Assembly (NCBI GenBank): GCA_964523735.1
Contig: CAZFYZ010000002.1
Span: 37,808-101,807 of the forward strand
Source of the DNA: CAZFYZ01 sp964523735
GTDB lineage: Bacteria; Armatimonadota; UBA5829
Direction of reading: 5' to 3'
Length of the DNA stretch: 64,000 bases
The notes under the pieces are model-generated. The model was not told the DNA's origin, did not search any database, and worked only from the letters and a program-made list of their open reading frames with translations. The translations under genes and the position numbers were made by a program. Positions within the stretch are counted from its first letter, which is position 1, and each line of letters begins with the position of its first letter. Shown here in pieces: positions 40,731 through 49,663 of this stretch.

Positions 40731-42865
40731 GCTCAGGCAAGACGTGTGAATATTGCGGTTTACCATTCAGTGGAAATGGCTACTGCCCTGATGGTAAACG
40801 CCACTACTGCTGCTATGGCTGTCATCTAGTACACCAGATAGTCCACGCAAAGTGTGAAGAGGGTCTCGCCACATGGCTTCTGTTGCGGCTAGGCATCGGA
40901 ACGTTTCTTGCAATGAACGTGATGATGTTGAGCCTGGTTTTCTATACCACTCCAGAAGCAGATCTTGGAGCAACCGACACGCAGAGCATGCGCTGGATCA
41001 TGCTTGCGCTATCGACGCCGGTCCTCTTGATTCTTGGTAGCCCCTTCGCAATAGGTGGGCTCAAAGAACTCAGGCGCGGAAGAATAGGTATTGATATACT
41101 CCTGGCCACCGGTTCCATCTCGGCATTCGCTGTCAGCGCCTGCAGTACGATTCGCGGCACTGGACACGTCTACTTCGACACCGCAACGATGCTTCTTCTG
41201 ATCGTTACCCTGGGCAAGCTTCTCGAGGCTTCCGCAAAGAGCAGGACGTCCAATGCAGTAAAGGATGTGATGTCTCTCATTCCCAGCACGGCCCGCCTAT
41301 CTCGCAATGGAGTACAGATCGAGGTTCCAACAGATGAGGTTCAAGAGGGTGATCTGATGGTAGTAAAGCCTGGAGAACATATTCCAGCGGATGGCCAGAT
41401 CACCTCCGGAGATTGCCTAGTAACGGAGTCGGCGTTCACGGGCGAATCTCAGCCGCGCTCATGTGAGGTCGGTGATACAGTGTTTGGCGGCAGCATAAAC
41501 TGCGATGGCCTGGTATACGTTCAAGCCACTGCCGTAGGATCACATTCTCTTCTCCATCAGATTCGTCAAATGGTCGAGCGCGCGCAGCAAGAGCGCGCGC
41601 CGGTTGAGCGCGTTGCTGAGCGTATTGCATCTGTGTTTGTGCCTACCGTTTGGTTTACCGCCATAGGAGCTGCGATCTACTGGGGTGTTATCCACGGCAA
41701 CGCCGAGCGTGCAATCCTCTCCGCACTTGCGGTGCTCGTTGTCGCCTGCCCTTGCGCTCTGGGACTCGCCACTCCCATCGCCACGTCACTTGCGGTTGGC
41801 AGAGCAGCACAAATACGCTCTGGGGAAACGCTTGAGCTGCTGCCGGCTGTTCGGACAGTGCTGTTTGACAAGACCGGAACGCTGACAACCGGTTTACTAT
41901 CTGTACAGAGAGTGGTGCCGGCGTCACCTCTGCTGACTCCTGACGAAGTCTTAGCTTGGGGAGCAACCCTTGAAGCCGGAAGTGAACATCCCATTGCCGG
42001 TGCCATAGTGGCAGAGGCGAGATCTCGTGGAGTACCCAAGGGTCAGCTTCTGAGCTTCAGGGTTATCCCAGGTCGGGGTGCCGAGGGCGACGTGAAGATG
42101 AACGGCATTACAAGACACGTGACCGTAGGGTCTCCTGCATTGTTTTCAGATCGTGAGTCTGTTTCAGGTACACTAGCATGCCAGGAGTGCTCTGAGTCCA
42201 CCCTCATCTATATCGCCTGGGACGGCTGCGTGCAAGCAAGTGTTATTATGCGGGACACAATACGGCCGGAAGCCGAGCTAGCCATCGCGGGGCTTACGTC
42301 CGCCAGCATCAAGACCATGGTTGTATCGGGCGATCAAGCGGAGCCAACGGAGTGGGTCGCCAACCAACTGAACATAGTCGAGAGCATTGCCGAATGTAGT
42401 CCGATTGAGAAAATGGCAGCGCTGCGCCTAGAGAAGCGGCGTACTGACGGTGTGGTCGCTATGGTAGGCGACGGTGTGAATGATGCGCCGGCGTTGGCCG
42501 AGGCCGATATAGGCATAGCCATCGGCGGCGGTACCGAACTTGCCAAACAATCAAGCGATGTCACCTTGATGGGTGACGATGTCTCACGCATACCAGAAGT
42601 GCTTGCGCTTGCTCGGTTTGTTTACCGAGTGATCAGGCAGAACCTCTGGTGGGCGTTTGGATACAACAGCGCGGCAATGGCCGGAGCGTTCTTTGGCTAC
42701 GTACATCCGTTGATAGCTGCGACGGCTATGCTCTTCAGCAGCGCTACAGTCATCGCAAACTCCATGCGCGTTCTGCGGTGGGAGCCCAACACACAGCCGA
42801 TGTCTGGCTCTAGCCGAAGGGCGGAACGCCTTACCCAAAGCCGTTCCGCCGGCATCCACCCATAG
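40727..42865 (+). CDS. Heavy-metal P1B-type ATPase (CopA/CcoI-like)
   Basis: The 712-residue protein has a Cys-rich N-terminal metal domain (C7, C10, C20, C28, C29, C32), paired membrane helices, the CPC transport motif in VVACPCALGLATP, the phosphorylation motif DKTGTLT, an SEHPIAG nucleotide-binding motif and the hinge GDGVNDAPAL. The CPC motif and Cys-rich head place it with Cu(I) exporters of the CcoI/FixI or CopA type. Coupled to the SafE-like gene by an ATGA overlap, it probably supplies or removes copper across the inner membrane. No cytochrome oxidase genes are nearby, so detoxification is the simpler role. Confidence 0.93.
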   Translation: MSSGKTCEYCGLPFSGNGYCPDGKRHYCCYGCHLVHQIVHAKCEEGLATWLLLRLGIGTFLAMNVMMLSLVFYTTPEADLGATDTQSMRWIMLALSTPVLLILGSPFAIGGLKELRRGRIGIDILLATGSISAFAVSACSTIRGTGHVYFDTATMLLLIVTLGKLLEASAKSRTSNAVKDVMSLIPSTARLSRNGVQIEVPTDEVQEGDLMVVKPGEHIPADGQITSGDCLVTESAFTGESQPRSCEVGDTVFGGSINCDGLVYVQATAVGSHSLLHQIRQMVERAQQERAPVERVAERIASVFVPTVWFTAIGAAIYWGVIHGNAERAILSALAVLVVACPCALGLATPIATSLAVGRAAQIRSGETLELLPAVRTVLFDKTGTLTTGLLSVQRVVPASPLLTPDEVLAWGATLEAGSEHPIAGAIVAEARSRGVPKGQLLSFRVIPGRGAEGDVKMNGITRHVTVGSPALFSDRESVSGTLACQECSESTLIYIAWDGCVQASVIMRDTIRPEAELAIAGLTSASIKTMVVSGDQAEPTEWVANQLNIVESIAECSPIEKMAALRLEKRRTDGVVAMVGDGVNDAPALAEADIGIAIGGGTELAKQSSDVTLMGDDVSRIPEVLALARFVYRVIRQNLWWAFGYNSAAMAGAFFGYVHPLIAATAMLFSSATVIANSMRVLRWEPNTQPMSGSSRRAERLTQSRSAGIHP

Positions 42866-42896
42866 TAATCACGAACCAATGCCACCGCCGCATGCA

Positions 42897-43589
42897 CTAC
42901 TTCTTCGCCAACTTTCTAAAGCACATGAACCAGTCAAGGCAGTAGCGATCATCGCTGGCGGTTTCCATGCGTTCCTTGGCGACACCGCACGAACCAGGAG
43001 GCGGGACGATCACGTCGTCCCCGGGCTGCCAATCCGCGGGAGTCGCGCATTCCTCGCAATCGGCCGTCTGGAGCGCGATCAGCAGGCGCTTGATCTCACT
43101 GAAGTTCCTTCCAGCGGAAGCCGGGTAGAAGAAGAGCGATCTGACCTTGGCGTTGGGATCGATGAAGAACACCGCTCTCACGGCGTGGGTGTCGCTGGAG
43201 GACGGCTGCACCATGCCGTACTTCCTGGCCACGTCCATCTTGATGTCGCTGATCACAGGGTAGTTGATCTCGATGTTCTCCATGCCCTTGTACTTGATCT
43301 TCTCCTTGATGGTTCTAAGCCAAGCTATGTGGCTGTAGGTGCTGTCGATGGAGAGACCAATCAGCTCGCAGTTCAGAGCCTTGAGTTCAGGTTCGATACT
43401 GGCGAATGTCATGAACTCCGTAGTGCAGACAGGCGTGAAGTCGGCCGGGTGGCTAAACAGTATGACCCACTTGCCCCTGTAATCGTCGGGAAACTTGATC
43501 ATCCCCTGCGTCGTTTCGGCCTCAAAGGCCGGCGCGTCCTCACCGATCAGGGGCACGCGCAGTCCGGAAACGCTGCTTGTCTCGTCCAT
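42897..43589 (-). CDS. Peroxiredoxin, Prx6/AhpC-1-Cys subfamily
   Basis: The 230-residue enzyme has the peroxidatic site HPADFTPVCTTE and the long C-terminal arm of the Prx6 group, with CATPADWQPGDDV. Later cysteines (CGVAKE, CLDWFMCF) may resolve the sulfenate, as in archaeal members. It reduces peroxides in the cytoplasm using thiols. AAGGAGG precedes the ATG at 43589; an upstream extension to 43649 lacks a binding site. The gene is convergent with the copper ATPase and lies downstream of the CoA-binding gene, probably in the same transcript. Confidence 0.94.
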   Translation of the reverse strand: MDETSSVSGLRVPLIGEDAPAFEAETTQGMIKFPDDYRGKWVILFSHPADFTPVCTTEFMTFASIEPELKALNCELIGLSIDSTYSHIAWLRTIKEKIKYKGMENIEINYPVISDIKMDVARKYGMVQPSSSDTHAVRAVFFIDPNAKVRSLFFYPASAGRNFSEIKRLLIALQTADCEECATPADWQPGDDVIVPPPGSCGVAKERMETASDDRYCLDWFMCFRKLAKK

Positions 43590-43701
43590 AGATGCCTCCT
43601 TATGGGTTCTAGCTGCTGCGCTAGTTCTACCCAGATTTGCTTCGCCCAACTCATCTGTTTCTGTCGAGTTCGCACAACTAGCTCCAAGGCTGAACCTGCC
43701 C

Positions 43702-44073
43702 TCAGAACTGCCCGGTTTTCACCAACACGAGGGTGCACGCCTCCTCGACCTCTATGCCGGCTGACTCACATTGGCGCTTGAGGTTATCGTTCTCGGCGCC
43801 AGGATTCAGTATCACGCGTCGAGGAGCCGTCTGAATCACGTCGTGGATAAGTGGTGTTGAGTTACCTTCGGAGAGGTAGACAGTGATGGTGTCCAGAGGC
43901 TCTGCGATGGCACGAAGGGTGGGATAGCACTGGACGCCATCGACCGGCTTTGCCGAAGGATGCACCGGGAAAACGTCATATCCAGCCTCCTTGAGCACCT
44001 GTACCGCCTTGTATGAGTAACGCTCCGGGTTGTTCGATGCGCCCAGCACCGCCACATTGCACTTCATCAACAT
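43702..44073 (-). CDS. CoA-binding domain protein (YccU-like)
   Basis: The 123-residue single-domain protein has the CoA_binding_2 pattern: NVAVLGASNNPERYSYKAVQVLKEAGYDVFPVHP, YLSEGNSTPLIHDVI and VILNPGAENDNLKRQCESAGIEVEEACTLVL. The first segment spans residues 6-39. Stand-alone members bind CoA and may protect it or act as persulfidation-related switches; their role is not established. An ATG two codons in is an alternative start. A candidate promoter lies at 44223-44251, giving a long leader of about 140 bases. Confidence 0.9.
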   Translation of the reverse strand: MLMKCNVAVLGASNNPERYSYKAVQVLKEAGYDVFPVHPSAKPVDGVQCYPTLRAIAEPLDTITVYLSEGNSTPLIHDVIQTAPRRVILNPGAENDNLKRQCESAGIEVEEACTLVLVKTGQF

Positions 44074-44222
44074 ACCTTCCGAGGATCTCTATCGACGACC
44101 ATGTCCGCTCTTGAGCGAAGTCTTAGTTAATTGGCTGCCACATTCGGTCAGCTGCAGACTCTCGAACAAAGGCGATCTTGTTGGGCATTGGCACTTGCTA
44201 GTTGTGCAATGCACGTAGAAGC

Positions 44223-44251
44223 ATATTACATACAACCCTGCCATTTGGCAA
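44223..44251 (-). promoter_or_regulatory. Candidate promoter of the CoA-binding/peroxiredoxin genes
   Basis: On the minus strand TTGCCA (44246-44251), a 17-base spacer and TAATAT (44223-44228). It is about 150 bases before the CoA-binding gene start. Confidence 0.55.
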
Positions 44252-44374
44252 GGCCCAAACTTTGCTAACCGCCCAGCTATCCCTGGAACAGAGTCAGTGC
44301 AGGATGACTAGGGGTCAGTTCTGACGTGGTGATATTCAGTGTGCTTGTCGTGATCAAGTGCTTGCAGACGGGTA

Positions 44375-44521
44375 TCACCCCGACAACTGCTCAAAAAACG
44401 ACAAAAGCGGAGAATCCTCCGAGAGAAGGTTCTCCGCTTTGTACTTGCTAGGGTATCGGAGATCCTCATAAAAGTCAAAAGCCCACTCCCGCAGCCGGGA
44501 ATGGACTCTGGACTTGGTCAT
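44375..44521 (-). CDS. Doubtful 48-codon open frame overlapping a terminator
   Basis: An ATG at 44519-44521 opens a frame of 48 residues with protein-like composition (SRLREWAFDFYEDLRYPS near the start, PLLSFFEQLSG at the end). The ATG overlaps the TGA of another short frame. The frame passes through a perfect 11-bp hairpin followed by a T-run, so the reading may be accidental. I do not recognise it. Confidence 0.2.
   Translation of the reverse strand: MTKSRVHSRLREWAFDFYEDLRYPSKYKAENLLSEDSPLLSFFEQLSG
44392..44440 (-). terminator. Strong Rho-independent terminator downstream of the exoprotein operon
   Basis: AAAGCGGAGAA (44404-44414) pairs perfectly with TTCTCCGCTTT (44430-44440). On the minus strand it is followed by TTTTGTCGTTTTTT. 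It lies ~380 bases past the last gene of the operon, whose transcript it probably ends. Confidence 0.8.
44477..44495 (-). repeat. 19-bp exact repeat, copy 2
   Basis: Minus-strand GCTGCGGGAGTGGGCTTTT, identical to 21484-21502. Here the upstream CCATTCCCG pairs with CGGGAGTGG, giving a hairpin followed by GCTTTTGACTTTT, which could be a second terminator. Confidence 0.6.
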
Positions 44522-44819
44522 TCATGTGGTAGGCCAAGGATTGGGAATACGAACTCGTCCACATTTGGGTCGAAATCCCGGTCGCATGATCTTCATGTAT
44601 ATCAACCTGCCGCTGAACTCGAAACGGGGCCCAAATGGCAGCGCGCTCCAAAGAACGGGCATTTCCGTATTCACAGCTCTTGCTCAGGTAGCCCAAGGGA
44701 ACAACCAACAAGACTGAGCCAGTGTGCGACTAATCCATCGGTGCTATCGGAACTCAATCAAGCAACGTGGGCAAGACGACGTCTGATCACTCACATGATC
44801 TTCCAGGCCATCCCGGCGG

Positions 44820-46124
44820 TCACAGTTCCATCCGCTGGCGTATGATAGACAGAAGCATCTGAACCATATCCAGCATCGTCGACTTGTCTGTAATCTGCGA
44901 ATGCTCTATGCTGTGCTCAAGCAGTTGCTGTTTGAAATCCACATATTCCCGGACACTGGATATTGAGTCCCGCGAGTGGTAAGCCTGCCCGACGTTGAAG
45001 ATCAGGGAAGGTGTGTCCTTGATCACGCCAATTGCGCCAAAGGCAGGACCGACAATTGGTATGAATCCCAAGAGGCCAAGAGCCACTGACGAGGAGACAC
45101 TGCGGAGTTCCTTTGTAGACTCGTGGAACTGCTTCTTCATGAAGGCTGGTGCCTCTTGCTCGATAACCGCTGCGAAACTGCTACTGAGCTTCGTCCGTAC
45201 TTCCTCCAACTGCTGGAGATCGAGGAGCCGTTCACCTGGTTCTGCAACTGCGGACACTGCCGTCGAAATGAGGCGATCATACTCCTCCTGAAACGATGAA
45301 TCAAGTAGAGGTCGCCGCATCAACAGAATGTCTTCAAATGATAGAGCATCCAATAGCTCAACTGGCAGCATCGCGCGCTGAAATGATTCGAGCACTGCCT
45401 CTATGAACAGCTTCCAAAGTATCTGGCCTTCCGATAGCTTGGTTCGGTGCTGGGATAGGTCCGCAAGGTCGTAGTCAATGTAATTCTCTTGAGGAAGCGA
45501 GCTCTCGCAGTTGACAACACGCGAACCAGACATGTGGTATATGAGTTCGCGATAGTTCAGTAGCAGGCGTCTCTGATGCCTTGGCAGAGTAGAAGCAAAC
45601 CGGTCAACCTGAGAACGCGTGAGGATCTGACTCGACTGAACAACTTCCAGTAGATCAGACACTGACTGGGAGCTAATGTCACCCAGGTTGCGGCGGATCA
45701 TAGAGGCTTCATCAGCCAGTTCGGCGGCAAACCTCTCCCGGAACCAGCCTGAGTTCTCTCTCAAGTCCCAGTTGACCGTCTTCACGATGTGCTCTTCGTA
45801 GAACAGCAAGGCATCGTCTTTTCCGGCAAACCGCTTCTTTCGGAACAGCTCCTCAAGCTCCTTCTTATCCTCACGGAACGCGGGAATGATGACACCTTCC
45901 GAGAGAAGCTGTGGACAACCCCGGAAAATGTCGTATGCGAAGGCGGAAGCCAAGTGAGAAGCAGCGCACACAATGGTGCTCTTGAGAAGCAGTAGAGCCT
46001 TAAGCTTCCGCTCGACCTCTCTCCTGAGTCTGTCGAGGTTACTCGTGCGCGCAACGATCCGGTAATCAAAGGCGGTGAAGTAAGCTCGAGGCCCTTTGAA
46101 CTCTACTGGGTATATCCTATCCAT
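44820..46124 (-). CDS. Helical protein with C-terminal hydrophobic hairpin, function unknown
   Basis: From the ATG at 46124 the product has 434 residues; a longer frame overlaps the previous gene and is unlikely. There is no signal peptide. The first ~360 residues are charged and mainly helical (LDRLRREVERKLKALLLL, KDDALLFYEEHIVKTVNWDLREN). Residues about 365-390 are a hydrophobic hairpin, SSSVALGLLGFIPIVGPAFGAIGVI, of a kind seen in pore-forming or membrane-inserting proteins; the segment is cited from its two ends only as SVALGLLGFI and VGPAFGAIGVI. It is the last gene of a four-gene operon with a nuclease-fold protein and two giant exoproteins. No family is recognised. Confidence 0.7.
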   Translation of the reverse strand: MDRIYPVEFKGPRAYFTAFDYRIVARTSNLDRLRREVERKLKALLLLKSTIVCAASHLASAFAYDIFRGCPQLLSEGVIIPAFREDKKELEELFRKKRFAGKDDALLFYEEHIVKTVNWDLRENSGWFRERFAAELADEASMIRRNLGDISSQSVSDLLEVVQSSQILTRSQVDRFASTLPRHQRRLLLNYRELIYHMSGSRVVNCESSLPQENYIDYDLADLSQHRTKLSEGQILWKLFIEAVLESFQRAMLPVELLDALSFEDILLMRRPLLDSSFQEEYDRLISTAVSAVAEPGERLLDLQQLEEVRTKLSSSFAAVIEQEAPAFMKKQFHESTKELRSVSSSVALGLLGFIPIVGPAFGAIGVIKDTPSLIFNVGQAYHSRDSISSVREYVDFKQQLLEHSIEHSQITDKSTMLDMVQMLLSIIRQRMEL

Positions 46125-46180
46125 CTCTGTATGCAGACACCTCCGAACAGCTCCTCTCGCACCCGCTAATCCGTGACTCA

Positions 46181-49100
46181 CTACGGTGTCCCGACTGATG
46201 CTGCCAGAATCACTGGCAGCAACGTATTCTGCCCGCTGGGACAAGTCGCGTCCCACTCGCAGGACGCGACGCCCGTGAGGATCACATTCGCTCCAGGCTC
46301 TGGTACCGTGCCGTTCCAAACGACCTTCATGCCGTGCCGTGTTCCGTCATAGTTCGTCAAGGTGGACCCGTCGTCTATGTAGAAGACGTGGTTCACTGGA
46401 TCAGGATCAGCGACCTTTCCCCATGTGCGAACGAGTAGACCTGTGGTATTCAGACCAGCGCACGGCCGCCAGCACTCCTTCATGATCTTGCCATCGACCA
46501 CTTTGCGTTGACGATAGTCGGTGATACTGTCCGTAGGGTCTTCTATCCACTGCCACTGCCAAGAAGACTGCTGGTAGCCAAATGCTCCGCTGGCCAGAAC
46601 CTTGTTGCTCATCGCAAGCGGGCCAATCGCTCCGCTGCCGACAGGACTTATGATGTCAGCCAGGACACATCGCTCCCCGCCAGTGGTCTCCCCGGATGTA
46701 CCCGATATATTCACTATTGCGCCAACAGAGAATGAGTGACCCGGCTTCTCAATCCGGATGCCGCTGCATCGATTCTGGTTCTCCACGTAGAAGAAGCCTT
46801 CAAACGTAGCAGTGATATACATAGTCCCAAGAGACACAGGCTGACCGCTGTCTCTGTTCTTTGCGTCACCTGACCCTGGTGGTGTGTGATCTGCAAAGCG
46901 GTAGGCACCCATATCGCTCCGAGTACCGTCTGGATCGAAGAGTGAAGGATCGCCTGTGTCGATGCAGGGTGAACTGCCCTGCAGGCGGTAGTCTGACGAG
47001 GAGACGAACATCGGATCTGCTGAGAGGCAACCTACTCCTGGTGTCACACCGGAGTAGTCGCCCGAGGCATTGGACCACGCGTCGCAGTACGTGACATCAC
47101 CCGGGGTAGTGGACCATATGCCCACCTGATTCCGCGCCACTATGCAGTTCCTGAGATCGACCGCACTGCAGTAACAGCAGTAGACCCCGGCCCCTTGGCC
47201 CCTAGTGATAGTGCTGCTCGTGACCTGCAGGCTTCCCTCATAGCAGTATATGTTGGCAGGGCCACCTGAGGCACCGTTGCCACCATATCTGACCACGCAG
47301 TGCTCAAACACGCCGCTTGAGCCTATCCCGCCGATGCCGATGCATCGCCAATAGCCCGGATACGGAGTTTCTACCGCACTGTCCGTGTCGCCACCGACGC
47401 TGTCGTCCGAGTAAGCAGTGAAATAGATCGGCTGCTCAGCCGTGCCGCGAGCCTCAATGCTGCCCTGGCAGGATAGGCCTTTGGCACTTGCCAACTTCAC
47501 TACTGCGCCCGGCTCTATAGTGAGCTTCTTCCCGATGGCGACGGTGACATCGGCCACAACATACGTCAGCCCATTGTTCGCCCTCCAGCGGCTGTCGATG
47601 CTGGCAGTGCAGTTCGCCATGGCCAGCGCGTTATTACCACTACTTGTGGCAGTGACTCCGCTGAAGCTGAGATCTCCGGTTGCTCCATTGATGCTGGCCG
47701 CATTGATGCTGTTGTTGTCAAAGGCTGTGTCAGTCAGAGCCACCGTGGGACAATCGGTAAGCGCAACCCCGTATTGGCTGTCGGCTATCCGGCACTGAGT
47801 TACCGTCACCGATGAACACCGCCAAGCCCATACGCCATACGCCGCGTTGCTTATTCGGCAATTCCTGACAGTTAGGCCGCCGGGGTAGTTTCCCGAGGTG
47901 ACACCTGATCCCCAGCACTCTGAAATGACGCTGTTAGCCACCAAAGTATCCGAACTGGTTACACAGTTTATGCCGTCGCCGTTACTCTGAGTGATCGTGC
48001 TGTCTGTCACCTGCAGGCTTCCCTCATAGCAGTATATGTTGGCAGGGCCACCTGAGGCACCGTTGCCACCATATCTGACCACGCAGTGCTCAAACACGCC
48101 GCTTGAGCCTATCCCGCCGATGCCGATGCATCGCCAATAGCCCGGATACGGAGTTTCTACCGCACTGTCCGTGTCGCCACCGACGCTGTCGTCCGAGTAA
48201 GCAGTGAAATAGATCGGCTGCTCAGCCGTGCCGCGAGCCTCAATGCTGCCCTGGCAGAACAGCCCGGCACCATTGGCAAGTTTCACCACAACGCCGGGTC
48301 CGATTGTGAGCGAAGCGTCTTGTGCAATTGTCAAGCCAGATGATACCAGGTATGGACTGCCACCAGCATTCCATACCTCATCACCGGTAATGGTCCCCAC
48401 TGTTATTCGTGTTGGACCAGTCCTCCCCACGTGAATCGACTTGGATACCGATAGGTTTCCAGAGCTAGTTGTGATCGTAAGGGAGACAGTGTAGTCACCA
48501 TCGGCAGCGTAGATGTGAGCAGGTGCAGCTAGGTTTGAGACAGGAGTGCCATCACCGAAATCCCAGCTGTAGGCCGTAATATCGGCGCTCTCGTCGGTGC
48601 CAAGAGCAAACTTGTGGTAGTCTGCAGCATCCGGAGTAACAATGATGCGAGGGCTTCGCACAACGAAGTCAACGCTGGTTGACCAACTCCATCCATCATC
48701 CTGAGTGACGAGGAGACTGACCGTATAATGACCAGGGGTTGAGTAGTACCTATCCAGTGTAGCAGCGTTACTACCTGTGGGCGTCCACTGCAGCGTATAT
48801 GAATGACCAACAGTTGCGTGTGATGCAGAACCATCAAATGTCACTCGGCACGGGGCGTAGGCGCTTGTTATCGGAGTGCTACTGCCGGTCGGTGTAATCT
48901 TGATGATGGCCTCGCCTTTTGTCCGGGAGCGAATGTAGGATTTGAACTCGTCTATCTTGGCTTGTGCCGCCTTGAGGTTCTCATTTGCCAGCCACACCTT
49001 GCGGCAGTACTCGTGTAGCGCCTCACCGTTCGTCTTACCATCGGAGCCAACATCGTAGTATCCCGCCAACTGGTTGGCAATGCCAGGCTCGATGATCTCG

Positions 49101-49600
49101 TTCCAGACCTCCTGGTCCTCCTCATCACTGCTGTTCGTAACGAGTTCAAGATAGTTGGCAATGGTCGCTCTGGTGATGATCTGGTTCCAGAGCACAAGGG
49201 CGGGATGAGTGTTCTTGCTGATGTCCCTCATCGTCTCAAGGTTGCCGATGAGATCGCAGACAGGGCCGATTCCCAGAAGCGTACAAGCCATATCCTGAAC
49301 ACCGCCAACTGTCTTGCCCGTGATATAGTCCAACCAGTAGTTGACCATGTCAAAGTATTCCTGGTTGATGATGGCAGCGTTCTGCTGGGCGACCTGCACA
49401 AGTAGTTCAGCTTCATCGAGCCTTGTCAATCCGTTCCCAATGGGTTCAAGCAGGACTTGCTTCAGGTAAGCCGTCTTGACGTCTGTCAGTCCGAGCTTCT
49501 GCTGCACGTTGCTGACGCGCTCGTCGACTGTCGCGGCGGTACACGCGGAGCAGACTAATATGAATATGAGAACGGCACCTATGAACCAACGAATCTTCAT
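46181..49600 (-). CDS. Secreted PKD/parallel beta-helix protein with internal duplication
   Basis: The 1139-residue exoprotein has a lipoprotein-like signal (FILVCSAC), a helical N-terminal region (~30-230), two PKD-like domains (~240-395, with YSWDFGDGTPVSN), then right-handed beta-helix repeats (~405-910) and a C-terminal module (~950-1139). Within the helix a block of about 83 residues (RGTAEQPIYFTAYSDDSVGG onward) occurs twice, encoded by identical 249-bp DNA. The C-terminal module (FFYVE...GIRIEK...GLLVRTWGKV...YIDDGS...TGVASCE) also ends the giant subtilase gene of the same operon. PKD and beta-helix domains suggest binding or cutting of surface polysaccharide, but no catalytic residues are evident. 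Confidence 0.82.
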   Translation of the reverse strand: MKIRWFIGAVLIFILVCSACTAATVDERVSNVQQKLGLTDVKTAYLKQVLLEPIGNGLTRLDEAELLVQVAQQNAAIINQEYFDMVNYWLDYITGKTVGGVQDMACTLLGIGPVCDLIGNLETMRDISKNTHPALVLWNQIITRATIANYLELVTNSSDEEDQEVWNEIIEPGIANQLAGYYDVGSDGKTNGEALHEYCRKVWLANENLKAAQAKIDEFKSYIRSRTKGEAIIKITPTGSSTPITSAYAPCRVTFDGSASHATVGHSYTLQWTPTGSNAATLDRYYSTPGHYTVSLLVTQDDGWSWSTSVDFVVRSPRIIVTPDAADYHKFALGTDESADITAYSWDFGDGTPVSNLAAPAHIYAADGDYTVSLTITTSSGNLSVSKSIHVGRTGPTRITVGTITGDEVWNAGGSPYLVSSGLTIAQDASLTIGPGVVVKLANGAGLFCQGSIEARGTAEQPIYFTAYSDDSVGGDTDSAVETPYPGYWRCIGIGGIGSSGVFEHCVVRYGGNGASGGPANIYCYEGSLQVTDSTITQSNGDGINCVTSSDTLVANSVISECWGSGVTSGNYPGGLTVRNCRISNAAYGVWAWRCSSVTVTQCRIADSQYGVALTDCPTVALTDTAFDNNSINAASINGATGDLSFSGVTATSSGNNALAMANCTASIDSRWRANNGLTYVVADVTVAIGKKLTIEPGAVVKLASAKGLSCQGSIEARGTAEQPIYFTAYSDDSVGGDTDSAVETPYPGYWRCIGIGGIGSSGVFEHCVVRYGGNGASGGPANIYCYEGSLQVTSSTITRGQGAGVYCCYCSAVDLRNCIVARNQVGIWSTTPGDVTYCDAWSNASGDYSGVTPGVGCLSADPMFVSSSDYRLQGSSPCIDTGDPSLFDPDGTRSDMGAYRFADHTPPGSGDAKNRDSGQPVSLGTMYITATFEGFFYVENQNRCSGIRIEKPGHSFSVGAIVNISGTSGETTGGERCVLADIISPVGSGAIGPLAMSNKVLASGAFGYQQSSWQWQWIEDPTDSITDYRQRKVVDGKIMKECWRPCAGLNTTGLLVRTWGKVADPDPVNHVFYIDDGSTLTNYDGTRHGMKVVWNGTVPEPGANVILTGVASCEWDATCPSGQNTLLPVILAASVGTP
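47223..47471 (-). repeat. Exact 249-bp direct repeat, copy 1
   Basis: Identical by eye to 48009-48257, both inside the beta-helix exoprotein gene and in the same frame (249 is 83 codons). Identity at silent positions points to recent duplication or gene conversion. Confidence 0.85.
48009..48257 (-). repeat. Exact 249-bp direct repeat, copy 2
   Basis: Second copy of the in-frame repeat; the copies are 786 bases apart start to start, which is 262 codons, so loss or gain by recombination would keep the reading frame. Confidence 0.85.
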
Positions 49601-49663
49601 GTTCTTCTAACCTCTCCCAAACGCCAGGAACCAGCGCTTCTCTTGCTTCTCGGGATCAGAACA

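Larger units (their letters stand above)
44074..44819. other. Intergenic region with promoter, terminator and repeat
   Basis: No secure gene is visible in this ~750-base region. It holds the promoter of the CoA-binding gene (44223-44251), a strong minus-strand terminator (44392-44440), a 48-codon minus-strand frame (44375-44521) that runs through it, and copy 2 of a 19-base repeat (44477-44495). Short plus-strand frames at 44501-44845 lack homology. Confidence 0.6.

Noticed and set aside
42879..43781. 300-codon plus-strand frame opposite the peroxiredoxin gene
   Set aside because: It is the antisense shadow of a clear peroxiredoxin with ribosome binding site and active-site motif.
44501..44845. 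Plus-strand frame of 114 codons before the exoprotein operon end
   Set aside because: No homology or ribosome binding site; it overlaps the 3' end of a supported minus-strand gene.
46125..46319. N-terminal extension of the 434-residue helical protein
   Set aside because: The extra 65 codons lie inside the 3' end of the beta-helix gene and have no protein-like character.
47223..48257. CRISPR array
   Set aside because: The two 249-bp repeats are coding, long and only two in number; no short regular repeats with unique spacers were seen in the window.
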